Both the position numbers and the translations under genes were made by a program. Source: Eubacteriales Family XIII. Incertae Sedis bacterium (GTDB lineage: Bacteria; Bacillota_A; Clostridia; Peptostreptococcales; Anaerovoracaceae). Taken from it: a stretch of 7,279 nt of DNA. This document shows, piece by piece, positions 1 to 7,013 of this stretch (positions are counted from its first letter, which is position 1; each line of letters starts with the position of its first letter). The DNA lies in contig JAITHG010000015.1 of the NCBI GenBank assembly GCA_031280075.1, positions 1-7,279 on the forward strand, in the 5' to 3' direction. The notes below the pieces were generated by a model. That model did no database searches, was not told the DNA's origin, and saw only the letters and a list, made by a program, of their open reading frames with translations.

Positions 1-367
1 TCGGGTTTTTCGCGCGGAACTGCTGCACGAGGTAGCTCAACGTGACACCTGTGTCCACGATGTCCTCGACGATGATGACGTTCTTCCCTTCGATGCTTCC
101 CTCGAGGTCCTTGACGATGCGCACGACCCCTGTGCTCTTCGTCGCATCCCCGTAACTGGAAACCGCCATGAAGTCGATCTCCGTCTCCAGGGAGACAGAC
201 TTGAGAACTTGGCTCATCCAGAGCACTGCCCCGCGCAGGATGCCCACGAGCAGCACCTGCTCGCCCGCGAAATCCTCCGATATCTGCCTGCCGATCTCGG
301 CGGCGCGCGTCTCGATCTGCTCCTGCGTGAAGATCACGTCGCCCAGCCTGTATCCACCTTCGATCAT
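1..367 (-). CDS. hpt: Hypoxanthine(-guanine) phosphoribosyltransferase, 5' part (runs off left edge)
   Basis: This cytosolic purine-salvage enzyme transfers the phosphoribosyl group of PRPP to hypoxanthine, and usually guanine, giving IMP or GMP. The first 122 codons are present and the C-terminal third is missing. Visible landmarks are the start [18 protein letters not shown], the LRGAVLWM segment (residues 44-51), the flexible-loop region SSYGDATKSTG (70-80), and the PRPP-binding signature VIIVEDIVDTGVTL (97-110) with its acidic ED pair. The ATG at 367 overlaps the ysxC stop as ATGA, so it is probably translated by coupling as the sixth gene of the tig operon. An AAGGAG sequence lies 14 nt upstream of the ATG, which is long. 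Closely related phosphoribosyltransferases share the PRPP motif, but the N-terminal half matches Bacillota Hpt closely. Substrate preference between hypoxanthine and guanine cannot be judged from this part. Confidence 0.93.
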   Translation of the reverse strand, partial: MIEGGYRLGDVIFTQEQIETRAAEIGRQISEDFAGEQVLLVGILRGAVLWMSQVLKSVSLETEIDFMAVSSYGDATKSTGVVRIVKDLEGSIEGKNVIIVEDIVDTGVTLSYLVQQFRAKNP

Positions 368-948
368 AACAGTTGACCCATCTCCTTTATCAGTTCTTCG
401 ATGCCCGTCCGCTTCAGGGCGGAGACGGGGAGCAGGACGGCATCCGCGCCCGCGCCGAGCGTCTTCCGGATGATGCTCAGGTGCTTTGCGTGCATGCCCT
501 TGGTGATTTTGTCCGCCTTCGTCGCGACGATGAGACCATCCAAACCATGGTATTTCAGGTATTCATACATCTGGATGTCCTGCGCCGATGGGGCGTGGCG
601 AATGTCCACGAGCAGCGCCACCGCGCGCAGGGGCTCGCGCGCCTGCAGGTATGCCTCGACCATGCCGCCCCACTTCTCCGATTCCGAGCGGCTGACCTTC
701 GCGTAGCCGTAGCCAGGCAGGTCGACGATGCGGAAGGCATCATCGTTGACCGTGTAGAAATTGATGGTGCGTGTCTTGCCGGGGCTGCCGCTCACGCGGG
801 CGAGGCGCTTCCTGCCGGTGAGCAGGTTCAGGAGCGAGCTCTTCCCTACGTTTGAACGCCCCGCAAAGGCGATCTCCGGCGGCCCGGGCGGCGGATACTG
901 GTCTGCGCGCACGGCGACCGCAAGCAGGTCGGACTTTGTGATCCTCAT
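364..948 (-). CDS. ysxC: Ribosome biogenesis GTP-binding protein YsxC/EngB (YihA)
   Basis: This is a TrmE-Era-Obg-HflX-class small GTPase that in Bacillus is essential for maturation of the 50S ribosomal subunit. It is a single G domain of 194 aa, the usual length. All motifs are visible: G1/P-loop GRSNVGKS (residues 30-37), the G2 threonine in GKTRTINFY (T61), G3 DLPGYG (76-81), G4 TKAD (143-146) and G5 SALK (176-179). The ATG at 948 overlaps the lon stop as ATGA, with GAAGG (957-953) four nt upstream of the start, so translation is probably coupled to lon. Its own stop overlaps the hpt start in the same way. Placement directly after lon is a conserved Bacillota arrangement. The identification is secure; the gene is also called engB or yihA. 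Confidence 0.97.
   Translation of the reverse strand: MRITKSDLLAVAVRADQYPPPGPPEIAFAGRSNVGKSSLLNLLTGRKRLARVSGSPGKTRTINFYTVNDDAFRIVDLPGYGYAKVSRSESEKWGGMVEAYLQAREPLRAVALLVDIRHAPSAQDIQMYEYLKYHGLDGLIVATKADKITKGMHAKHLSIIRKTLGAGADAVLLPVSALKRTGIEELIKEMGQLL
382..387 (-). promoter_or_regulatory. Shine-Dalgarno for hpt inside ysxC, long spacing
   Basis: AAGGAG on the minus strand lies inside the last codons of ysxC and is the only strong SD near the hpt start. It is 14 nt from the ATG at 367, beyond the usual 5-9 nt. Terminating ribosomes at the ATGA overlap may therefore do most of the initiation on hpt, with this SD helping to hold them. Confidence 0.5.
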
Positions 949-3446
949 GACACCTTCGGGCGCTTTGCGGCACCCTTCCCTGACGGGTCAGCCTTGCCCG
1001 CCGCGGTGGATCTGCGCTTTGGCAGCGGCTTCGTCAGGACATGCGCAAGTGCTTCCTTCGCGTGCCCGATGAGGACGAACTCCATCTGCCGCCTGACCGC
1101 TGCGGGGATTTCATCGATGTCCTTCTCGTTCTCCTTGGGCAGCAGCACCTTGCGGATGCCTGCCCTGTGTGCCGCGAGCACCTTCTCGCGAATGCCGCCG
1201 ACCGGCAGAACATTGCCGCGCAGCGTGATCTCGCCCGTCATCGCGACGTTCTGCCGCGCAGGGATGCCCGTCAGCGTCGAGATCAGCGCGGTGCACATCG
1301 TCACGCCGGCGGAAGGTCCGTCCTTGGGGGTGGCACCTTCGGGGATATGGATGTGCATGTCGTCCGTCTTGTAGAAGTCCTTGCGGATGCCCAAGTCGCC
1401 CGCGATCGAGCGGATGTAGCTGATGCCTGCGCGGGCGCTCTCCTTCATCACGTCACCCATCTGCCCCGTGAGCACGAGCTGCCCCGTGCCCGGCACGAGC
1501 GCCGTCTCGATGGAGAGCGTCGTCCCGCCGACGATGGTCCAAGCGAGCCCGGACGTGACACCGACATAGGTCTCGTTTTCGATGATGTCGTAGCGGAAAA
1601 CCTTCTTGCCGAGGAACTTCTCGATGTTCCCGCCCGTCACGTGCACGCGCTCCGCGTCTTTGTCCACGATCTTGCGTGCAGACTTGCGGCAGAGGGTGGC
1701 GATGCTGCGCTCGAGGTTGCGCACGCCGGATTCCCGCGTGTAATAGTTGATGACATCGTGCACAGTCCGCTCTGAGATGAGCACCTGCCCCTCCGTGAGC
1801 CCGTGCTCTTTGATCTGCTTCGGGATGAGGTACTGCTCTGCGATGCGCACCTTCTCCTCCTCGGTGTAGCCCGGGACCTCAATGACCTCCATGCGGTCGA
1901 GCAGCGGGCGCGGGATCGTGTCCGTCGTGTTCGCCGTCGTAATGAACAGAACCTTCGAGAGGTCAAAGGGGAACTCCAGGTAATGATCCGTGAACTCCTT
2001 GTTCTGCTCCGGGTCGAGCACTTCGAGCAGGGCGGAGGCGGGGTCGCCGCGGAAGTCGCTGCCGATCTTGTCGATCTCGTCGAAGAGAAAGACAGGGTTC
2101 ATCGTGCCTGCCTCTTTCATGCCGTTGATGACGCGTCCGGGAATGGCACCTATGTAGGTGCGCCGGTGCCCGCGGATCTCCGCCTCGTCCCGCACGCCGC
2201 CGAGCGACATGCGCACAAACTCGCGTCCGAGGGAGCGGGCGATGGACTTGGCGACCGAGGTCTTGCCGACCCCGGGCGGTCCGACCAGGCAGATGATGGG
2301 TGCCTTCATGGCCTCCACGAGCCGCATGACGGCGAGGAACTCGATGATGCGCTCCTTCACCTTCTCCAGCCCGTAGTGATCCTCGTTCAGGATCTCCTCG
2401 GCGGCGCTGAGGTCGATCTCGCTCTCGGAGTACTTCTTCCAAGGGAGCTGGAAGACCCACTCCACATAGCTTCGGATGACCGCCCCCTCGGCGGAGGACG
2501 GCTGCATCTTCGAGAGCCGCTTGATCTCCTTCTCGATCTTCTTGTGCGTCTTTTCGGTCAGCTCGAGCTTTTGCAGGTCGTCCAGCCAGGTCTTGATCTC
2601 GTCTTCGATCTGCTCGTCGTCCCCGAGTTCTTCCTGGATGGCGCGCATCTGCTCCCGCAGGTAGTATTCCCGCTGGTTCTTGCTGATTTTTGTACGCACT
2701 TTCTGGTTGATGTCATGCTCGATCTTCAGGATCTCGATCTCCTTCATGAGGATTTCGTTGAGCAGTTCCAGGCGATCCTTGGGCTCGAAGGCCTCCAGGA
2801 TGCGCTGCTTTGCCTCCGTCTTGATCTCGAGGTGCGAGGTGATGATGTCGGCGAGGCGGCCCGGCTGGTCCACGGTCGCCACGGAGGCGAACAGATCCTG
2901 CGGCAGCTTCTGCCCCACGTCGATGTATTCGTCAAAGTGGTCGAGCACCGTGCGCATGAGCGCCTCCAGCTCGTTGGGGACGGGGTCATAGTCCTCTTCC
3001 TCCACCATGCGCACAAGCGCCTTGAAATAAGGCACTTCGTGGATCATCTCACTGATCATTCCCCGGCTCACGCCCTCCACGAGGACGCGGATGGAGTCGC
3101 CCGGCAGCTTCAGCATCTGCTTGATGCGCGCCACGCAGCCGACGCGGTAGAAGTCTTCGTTCGTGGGAAGATCCGTCTCTGCATCGCGCTGTACGGCGAG
3201 GAAGACGGTCTGGTCGCGCACCATCGCCTTTTCGAGAGCGCTGACCGATTTTTCCCGACCGATGTCGAAGTGCAGCACCATGTAGGGGAAGATGGAGATC
3301 CCCCGCAGGGGGATCATGGGCATGACACGCAGGTCGGGTTCTTCCGCCTGCTCGTAGCCCTCGTCCGCCATCTCCTCAATCATTTCACTGAAGCGTTCGT
3401 TGTCCTCGCTGTATCCCTCTTTGTTCTTGTTGTCCTTTTCTGCCAC
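945..3446 (-). CDS. lon: ATP-dependent protease La, LonA type
   Basis: This is a cytosolic homohexameric AAA+ serine protease of 833 aa that degrades misfolded and regulatory proteins. Domains in order are an acidic N-terminal leader (1-39), the LON substrate-binding domain (about 40-235), a helical/coiled-coil stretch (about 235-340), the AAA+ module with Walker A GPPGVGKT (389-396), Walker B VFLFDEID (452-459) and sensor-2 GVRN (574-577), and the protease domain with the catalytic dyad Ser712 (in DGPSAG) and Lys755 (in GGIREK). The start is GTG at 3446, chosen because AAGGGGG (3458-3452) sits five nt upstream. The gap to clpX is 18 nt and the stop overlaps ysxC by four nt. The last 26 residues form a Lys/Arg-rich tail beyond the normal end of the protease domain. 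The LON N-domain and soluble AAA+ module distinguish it from LonB. Confidence 0.98.
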   Translation of the reverse strand: MAEKDNKNKEGYSEDNERFSEMIEEMADEGYEQAEEPDLRVMPMIPLRGISIFPYMVLHFDIGREKSVSALEKAMVRDQTVFLAVQRDAETDLPTNEDFYRVGCVARIKQMLKLPGDSIRVLVEGVSRGMISEMIHEVPYFKALVRMVEEEDYDPVPNELEALMRTVLDHFDEYIDVGQKLPQDLFASVATVDQPGRLADIITSHLEIKTEAKQRILEAFEPKDRLELLNEILMKEIEILKIEHDINQKVRTKISKNQREYYLREQMRAIQEELGDDEQIEDEIKTWLDDLQKLELTEKTHKKIEKEIKRLSKMQPSSAEGAVIRSYVEWVFQLPWKKYSESEIDLSAAEEILNEDHYGLEKVKERIIEFLAVMRLVEAMKAPIICLVGPPGVGKTSVAKSIARSLGREFVRMSLGGVRDEAEIRGHRRTYIGAIPGRVINGMKEAGTMNPVFLFDEIDKIGSDFRGDPASALLEVLDPEQNKEFTDHYLEFPFDLSKVLFITTANTTDTIPRPLLDRMEVIEVPGYTEEEKVRIAEQYLIPKQIKEHGLTEGQVLISERTVHDVINYYTRESGVRNLERSIATLCRKSARKIVDKDAERVHVTGGNIEKFLGKKVFRYDIIENETYVGVTSGLAWTIVGGTTLSIETALVPGTGQLVLTGQMGDVMKESARAGISYIRSIAGDLGIRKDFYKTDDMHIHIPEGATPKDGPSAGVTMCTALISTLTGIPARQNVAMTGEITLRGNVLPVGGIREKVLAAHRAGIRKVLLPKENEKDIDEIPAAVRRQMEFVLIGHAKEALAHVLTKPLPKRRSTAAGKADPSGKGAAKRPKVS

Positions 3447-3451
3447 AGTCG

Positions 3452-3458
3452 CCCCCTT
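3452..3458 (-). promoter_or_regulatory. Shine-Dalgarno fixing the GTG start of lon
   Basis: AAGGGGG lies in the 18-nt gap between clpX and lon, five nt before the GTG at 3446. No better-placed ATG is present, and the protein aligns with LonA from shortly after this start, so the GTG is accepted. Confidence 0.75.
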
Positions 3459-3464
3459 ATGCGA

Positions 3465-4757
3465 TTATGAGACCACCTGCTCCGTGCCTTCCGCGAGCAG
3501 CCCGCCGTCCGAAAGCACGAGGGTCGGGTCGATCCCTTTTTCGATGGTCGCCTCGGTGACGACGACGCGCTTGATGTCGTCGCGCGAGGGGATCTCGTAC
3601 ATGATGTCCGTCATGACGTGCTCAATGATGCTGCGCAGCCCGCGCGCACCCGTATTGCGCTCGATCGCCTTCTCCGCGACCTTCTCGATGGCCTTGTCTT
3701 CCAGTTCAAGCTCCACGTTGTCGAGCATGAAGAGCTTCTTGTACTGCTTGAGCAGCGAGTTTTTCGGCTCGACGATAATGCGGACGAGCGCCTCTTTGTC
3801 CAGTTCGTGCAGGGAGCACATGACGGGCAACCGCCCGATGAACTCCGGGATGAGCCCGTACTTGAGCAGGTCTTCCGACTGGAGCTTCTTGAGGATCTCC
3901 ACCTTGTCCGCCTTGGACTGCCGAAACTCGGAGTTGAAGCCGATGGTCTTTTCGCCGAGGCGGCGCTGGATGATCTTGTCAAGCCCGTCGAATGCCCCGC
4001 CGCATATGAACAGGACGTTCGTCGTGTCAAATGGGATGAAGTCTTGGTGCGGGTGCTTGCGCCCGCCCTGCGGCGGGACGTTCGCGACCGTTCCCTCGAT
4101 GATCTTCAGGAGCGCCTGCTGTACGCCTTCCCCGCTCACGTCGCGCGTGATGGAGACATTGTCGCTCTTGCGGGCAATCTTGTCGATCTCGTCCACGTAG
4201 ATGATGCCCTTCTGCGCCTTCTGGATGTCCCCGTCTGCCGCCTGGATGAGCTTGAGCAGGATGTTCTCGACATCCTCGCCCACATAGCCCGCCTCGGTCA
4301 GCGCGGTCGCATCCGCGATGGCGAAGGGCACGTTGAAGATCTTCGCGAGGGTCTGCGCGAGCAAGGTCTTGCCCGAGCCCGTGGGACCGATCATGACGAT
4401 GTTGCTCTTCTGGATCTCAACGCCGTCCGCCGGAAGCTGATCCATGTAGCGTACCCGTTTGTAATGGTTGTAGACCGCCACGGAAAGGATCTTCTTCGCC
4501 TCGTCCTGGTCGATGACGTAGTCGGAGAGCATCTCGTAGATCTCTTTGGGCTTCGGCACATAGAGCCCGCCCGTATGTTGCGGCTGCCGATGCCCGTCCC
4601 GCGTCGTTTCGAATTCTTCGCGGATGATCTCGCGGCACAGTTCTACGCACTCGTCGCAGATGTATACGTTCGGTCCGGCGATGAGGCGCTTGACCTGATC
4701 CTGCGGCTTTCCGCAGAAGGAGCAGCGCAATTGCTTGTCGTCTTCAAAATTACTCAT
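3465..4757 (-). CDS. clpX: ClpXP protease ATP-binding unfoldase subunit ClpX
   Basis: This AAA+ hexameric unfoldase recognises tagged or native substrates and threads them into ClpP. From the ATG at 4757 it is 430 aa. Visible features are the N-terminal zinc-binding domain with Cys12, Cys15, Cys34 and Cys37; Walker A GPTGSGKT (124-131); the GYVG pore loop (157-160); Walker B IIYVDEID (185-192); the RKH pore loop (233-235); the IGF tripeptide that docks on ClpP (272-274); the arginine in FIGRLP (R309); and sensor-2 GARG (370-373). The IGF loop and the adjacent clpP show it is a true ClpP partner. A start three codons earlier (4766) is possible, but that ATG abuts the SD, whereas 4757 is nine nt from GGAGG and gives the conventional MSNFED N-terminus. 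It overlaps clpP by eight nt. Confidence 0.98.
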   Translation of the reverse strand: MSNFEDDKQLRCSFCGKPQDQVKRLIAGPNVYICDECVELCREIIREEFETTRDGHRQPQHTGGLYVPKPKEIYEMLSDYVIDQDEAKKILSVAVYNHYKRVRYMDQLPADGVEIQKSNIVMIGPTGSGKTLLAQTLAKIFNVPFAIADATALTEAGYVGEDVENILLKLIQAADGDIQKAQKGIIYVDEIDKIARKSDNVSITRDVSGEGVQQALLKIIEGTVANVPPQGGRKHPHQDFIPFDTTNVLFICGGAFDGLDKIIQRRLGEKTIGFNSEFRQSKADKVEILKKLQSEDLLKYGLIPEFIGRLPVMCSLHELDKEALVRIIVEPKNSLLKQYKKLFMLDNVELELEDKAIEKVAEKAIERNTGARGLRSIIEHVMTDIMYEIPSRDDIKRVVVTEATIEKGIDPTLVLSDGGLLAEGTEQVVS

Positions 4758-5361
4758 TCTTTTCATCCTCCCCCGCAGTCGAGCGGAACGACATGACCCG
4801 ATCGATCAGCCCGTAGTCGACCGCTTGGTCTGCCGTCATGAAGTTGTCCCTGTCCGTGTCGATCGCAAGGCGGTCGATCGGTTGCCCCGTGCGCTCCGCA
4901 AGGATGCGGTTGAGCTTTTCGCGCGTCTTGATGATGTGCTCCGCGTGGATGCGGATGTCCTCCGCCTGCCCCTGCGTCCCGCCGAGGGGCTGGTGGATCA
5001 TGATCTCCGCGTTCGGCAGCGCGAAGCGCTTGCCCTTCTCGCCCGCCGCGAGCAGGAAGGCACCCATGCTCGCCGCCATGCCGATGCAGATGGTCGAGAC
5101 CTCGGAACGGATGTACTGCATCGTGTCGTAGATGGCAAGCCCTGCCGATACGGAACCGCCGGGGCTGTTGATGTACATGCTGATGTCCTTCTCGCTGTCC
5201 TCCGCCTCGAGGAAGAGGAGCTGCGAGACGATGAGGCTCGCGACCGTGTCGTTGATCTCTTCGCTGAGCATGATAATCCTGTCTTTGAGCAGGCGGGAAA
5301 ATATGTCGTAGGAACGTTCGCCCTGTGCTGTCTGTTCGATTACGTATGGGACCAGTGGCAT
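4750..5361 (-). CDS. clpP: ATP-dependent Clp protease proteolytic subunit ClpP
   Basis: This serine peptidase assembles into a double heptameric barrel and degrades proteins fed by ClpX (and ClpC or ClpA where present). At 203 aa it is the normal length and closely resembles Bacillus ClpP throughout. The catalytic triad is intact: Ser98 in GMAASMG, His123 in MIHQPLGG, and Asp172 in TDRDNF. The oxyanion-hole glycines in INSPGGSV (65-71) are present, as is the N-terminal LVPYVIEQT segment that forms the axial gate. The ATG at 5361 follows the tig stop by 12 nt, with AGGGGGG (5375-5369) seven nt upstream and overlapping the tig stop codon. Its end overlaps clpX by eight nt, so the two ClpXP partners are made from coupled cistrons. 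Nothing is degenerate, so it should be active. Confidence 0.98.
   Translation of the reverse strand: MPLVPYVIEQTAQGERSYDIFSRLLKDRIIMLSEEINDTVASLIVSQLLFLEAEDSEKDISMYINSPGGSVSAGLAIYDTMQYIRSEVSTICIGMAASMGAFLLAAGEKGKRFALPNAEIMIHQPLGGTQGQAEDIRIHAEHIIKTREKLNRILAERTGQPIDRLAIDTDRDNFMTADQAVDYGLIDRVMSFRSTAGEDEKNE
4767..4774 (-). promoter_or_regulatory. Shine-Dalgarno deciding the clpX start
   Basis: GGGGGAGG on the minus strand lies inside the end of clpP. Its 3' edge directly touches the first in-frame ATG (4766) and is nine nt from the second ATG (4757). The spacing favours the second, giving a protein starting MSNFEDDKQ. Confidence 0.75.
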
Positions 5362-5368
5362 CGTTGCA

Positions 5369-5375
5369 CCCCCCT
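5369..5375 (-). promoter_or_regulatory. Shine-Dalgarno of clpP overlapping the tig stop codon
   Basis: AGGGGGG shares its first two bases with the TAG stop of tig and lies seven nt from the clpP ATG. Ribosomes ending on tig would cover this site, which suggests reinitiation on clpP. Confidence 0.7.
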
Positions 5376-6726
5376 ATTCTTCTTCTGCTGTCGCTTCTTC
5401 TGCTACCGTTTCTTCTGCCGCCGCTTCTTCCGCTTGCTCCGCCTGTTCGATCACAGCCGTTTCGTACATGAAGTCGACTGCCTTGCGGTGCCGGATGTCG
5501 GCGCGGATCATCGTGAACTGCTCCTCGCCGAGGATCTCTTTGAGCCTGTCCTCCTCGATGCCGTACTGCGATGCCATCTGCGAAAGCTCCGCCTCGACCT
5601 CGGCATCGGTGGCATCAAGCCCCTCTGCCTCCGCTACCGCCTTGACGATGAGCCGCATCATCGAGCGGCGCACGGCATCCTCGCGAAGCGACTCGCGGAA
5701 CGCGCCCGGATCCTGTCCGTAGTAATTGAGGTACTGCCCGAAGTCCATGCCCTGCTGGCGCAGGCTCGACGCAAACTCCTCCGTCATCGAATCCATCGTG
5801 GACTCGACCATGGCATCGGGGAGGTCAATCTTGTTCGCCTCGAACACCGCCTCGAGGACGGCGTTCTTTTTGTCATTTTCGGCGCGCGTCTTCGCAGATG
5901 TCTCCAGCTTCGCGCGCAGATCCGCCTTCAGCTCGTCCAAGGTCTCAAACTCGCTGGCATCCTGCGCGAAGGCATCGTCGAGATCCGGCTTCTCGATGCC
6001 TTTGACGCTGTGCACAGTCACGTGGAAAACCACGTCCTTGCCCGCGAGAGCCTCCGAGTGGTACTCTTCAGGGAAGGTCACGTTCACGTCCACCTTGTCC
6101 CCTGCCCTCGCGCCGATGAGCTGATCCTCGAAGCCGGGGATGAACGAGCCCGATCCGAGCTTGAGGTCGTAGCCCTGCGCCGTTCCGCCTTCGAACTGCT
6201 CGTCTCCGAGCCAGCCCTCGTAGTCGATGTTCACGGTATCCTCGTTGATGGCAGGTCGATCTACATCGACCGTGCGCGCGTTCCGAAATTGCATCAGTTC
6301 GAGCTCGCGCTGCACGTCGTCGTCCTTGACCTCGTGCACGACCTCCTTGACCACGATGCCTGTGTAGTCCTTGACTTCGATCTGCGGCTCCACGGCTACT
6401 GTGAAAGTCACGGTGAAGCCCGCCTTCTTCTCGACCTTCGAGAATTCGGCACGCGGCTGGTCGATCGGCTCGAGCGCCAGCTCCACGATGGACTTGGGAT
6501 ACGCCTTGTCCAGCATGACATCGATCGCCTCCTCGAGGAACACGCCCTCTCCGTAGCGGCGCTCGATGACGCTTCTCGGGGCTTTGCCCTTGCGGAACCC
6601 GTCGACGGCGTACTTGTCCTTCGTCCGTTTGTATACATCTATTTGTGCGTTCTCGAATTCGTCCGCATCGAATGCGATCTCAAATGTTACGTCGTCGTTT
6701 TCCCTGCTGATATACTTTGCTTCCAT
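5374..6726 (-). CDS. tig: Trigger factor, ribosome-associated chaperone and peptidyl-prolyl isomerase
   Basis: This chaperone docks at the ribosome exit tunnel and shields nascent chains. From the ATG at 6726 it is 450 aa. Domains in order are the ribosome-binding N-domain with the signature GFRKGKAP (43-50), the FKBP-type PPIase domain (about 163-243, including VNIDYEGWLGDEQFEGG and SFIPGFEDQLIG), and the helical C-terminal chaperone arms (about 260-428). It ends in an acidic tail (429-450) made of four AEE units spaced five residues apart. The reading frame stays open upstream to 6894 from a TTG, but that extension covers the promoter and the hydrophobic stretch in it is not a signal peptide. 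An in-frame ATG at 6783 has no SD. Family alignment supports MEAKYISREN as the start. It is the first gene of the operon. Confidence 0.97.
   Translation of the reverse strand: MEAKYISRENDDVTFEIAFDADEFENAQIDVYKRTKDKYAVDGFRKGKAPRSVIERRYGEGVFLEEAIDVMLDKAYPKSIVELALEPIDQPRAEFSKVEKKAGFTVTFTVAVEPQIEVKDYTGIVVKEVVHEVKDDDVQRELELMQFRNARTVDVDRPAINEDTVNIDYEGWLGDEQFEGGTAQGYDLKLGSGSFIPGFEDQLIGARAGDKVDVNVTFPEEYHSEALAGKDVVFHVTVHSVKGIEKPDLDDAFAQDASEFETLDELKADLRAKLETSAKTRAENDKKNAVLEAVFEANKIDLPDAMVESTMDSMTEEFASSLRQQGMDFGQYLNYYGQDPGAFRESLREDAVRRSMMRLIVKAVAEAEGLDATDAEVEAELSQMASQYGIEEDRLKEILGEEQFTMIRADIRHRKAVDFMYETAVIEQAEQAEEAAAEETVAEEATAEEE
5377..5433 (-). repeat. 15-bp imperfect tandem repeat encoding the acidic AEE tail of trigger factor
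   Basis: On the plus strand TTCTTCTGC or its variant TTCTTCCGC recurs at 5380, 5395, 5410 and 5425, an exact 15-base period. On the coding strand this gives four AEE triplets (residues 432-434, 437-439, 442-444, 447-449) with variable pairs between them. The in-frame period means gain or loss of a unit would only change the tail length. Confidence 0.8.
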
Positions 6727-6739
6727 ATTCTGTCGTCTG

Positions 6740-6748
6740 TCCTTCCTT
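6740..6748 (-). promoter_or_regulatory. Shine-Dalgarno region of tig, long spacing
   Basis: AAGGAAGGA on the minus strand holds two overlapping SD-like cores. The nearer one ends 13 nt before the ATG at 6726 and the farther about 17 nt before. No closer purine-rich site or other start codon is visible, so this is taken as the ribosome binding site despite the long spacer. Confidence 0.5.
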
Positions 6749-6751
6749 ACG

Positions 6752-6777
6752 ATTGATTCGCTGTGCACGGCATCAAT
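6752..6777 (-). repeat. Inverted repeat in the tig leader
   Basis: ATTGAT (6777-6772) and ATCAAT (6757-6752) are perfect complements separated by 14 nt. Two GC pairs (6771/6760 and 6770/6761) can extend the stem if two bases bulge. It lies between the promoter and the SD. It is a weak, AT-rich stem, and a regulatory role is only a possibility. Confidence 0.4.
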
Positions 6778-6811
6778 AGTCATGGGCGGGAAGCCCAAGC
6801 CGCTGTGGAAC

Positions 6812-6840
6812 ATTATACCCAAAAAACCTAGCAAGGTAAA
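6812..6840 (-). promoter_or_regulatory. Sigma-A-type promoter of the tig operon
   Basis: The -35 box is TTTACC (6840-6835, four of six matches to TTGACA). The spacer is exactly 17 bp and the -10 box is a perfect TATAAT (6817-6812). Transcription should start near 6805, giving a leader of about 80 nt before the tig ATG. It is the only good promoter seen upstream of the six-gene run and the junctions downstream leave little room for others. No CIRCE inverted repeat or CtsR-like direct repeat overlaps it, so I see no classical heat-shock operator. Confidence 0.8.
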
Positions 6841-6892
6841 CAATACGCCCCAGTTTTCACGAAAAACAGCCGATAATTGCGCTTTTTTTGCC

Positions 6893-6918
6893 AAAAAACC
6901 GGAAGACCGGCACGGTCT
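6893..6918 (-). terminator. Probable intrinsic terminator of the upstream gene
   Basis: On the minus strand AGACCG (6918-6913) and CGGTCT (6909-6904) form a perfect 6-bp stem with a TGC loop, followed after five bases by six Ts (6898-6893). On the plus strand the same hairpin is followed by GGGCG and five Ts (6924-6928), so it could work weakly in both directions. The stem is short and the T-run is offset, so its strength is uncertain. The position, after the upstream gene and before the tig promoter, fits a terminator. Confidence 0.55.
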
Positions 6919-6979
6919 GGGCGTTTTTCGCCGCAGTCCCGCCGGTATTCCGTCACATCTCCTGTCGATCGCGTCTCAA

Positions 6980-7013
6980 TATTATTGGTACATTGTTTGT
7001 TTATTATTGGTAC
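6980..7013 (-). repeat. 12-bp direct repeat, 22-bp period, just after the upstream gene
   Basis: GTACCAATAATA occurs exactly at 7013-7002 and again at 6991-6980 on the minus strand, start to start 22 bp, about two helical turns. The first copy includes the TAA TAA double stop of the upstream gene. The surrounding 50 bases are much more AT-rich than the rest of the window. It may be a duplicated gene end or a protein-binding pair. Confidence 0.7.

Larger units (their letters stand above)
6727..7003 (-). other. Intergenic region between the upstream gene and tig
   Basis: This 277-base stretch has no convincing gene. From upstream to downstream it holds most of an AT-rich direct repeat, a terminator-like hairpin, several A- and T-tracts, the tig promoter and the tig leader. 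A 42-codon GTG frame (6956-6828) runs through the hairpin and the -35 box and is considered chance. Confidence 0.75.

Noticed and set aside
1803..3470. Long plus-strand open frame of 555 codons antisense to lon
   Set aside because: Its product is Leu/Asp/Val/His-rich low-quality sequence typical of the reverse of a GC-rich gene. It lies wholly over a motif-perfect Lon and has no recognisable domain.
3618..4796. Plus-strand open frame of 392 codons antisense to clpX
   Set aside because: It is a shadow frame produced by codon bias and covers every conserved ClpX motif in reverse.
4735..6756. Plus-strand open frame of 673 codons antisense to clpP and tig
   Set aside because: It is an antisense shadow of two intact conserved genes, with a low-complexity Phe/Arg/Cys stretch where it reads the tig tail repeats and no family signature.
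6727..6894. Hydrophobic N-terminal extension of trigger factor as a signal peptide or membrane anchor
   Set aside because: It would start at a TTG without an SD, contains the promoter, and trigger factor is a cytosolic ribosome-bound protein.
6828..6956. Small minus-strand GTG frame of 42 codons in the intergenic region
   Set aside because: The AGGAG before it is only two nt from the GTG. The frame runs through the terminator hairpin and the -35 box, and the product is a nondescript Arg/Lys-rich peptide.
6727..7003. CIRCE or CtsR heat-shock operator upstream of the protease genes
   Set aside because: I looked for the CIRCE inverted repeat and CtsR heptad direct repeats around the promoter and found neither. 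The 12-bp repeat has a different sequence and lies about 140 bp upstream of the -35 box.
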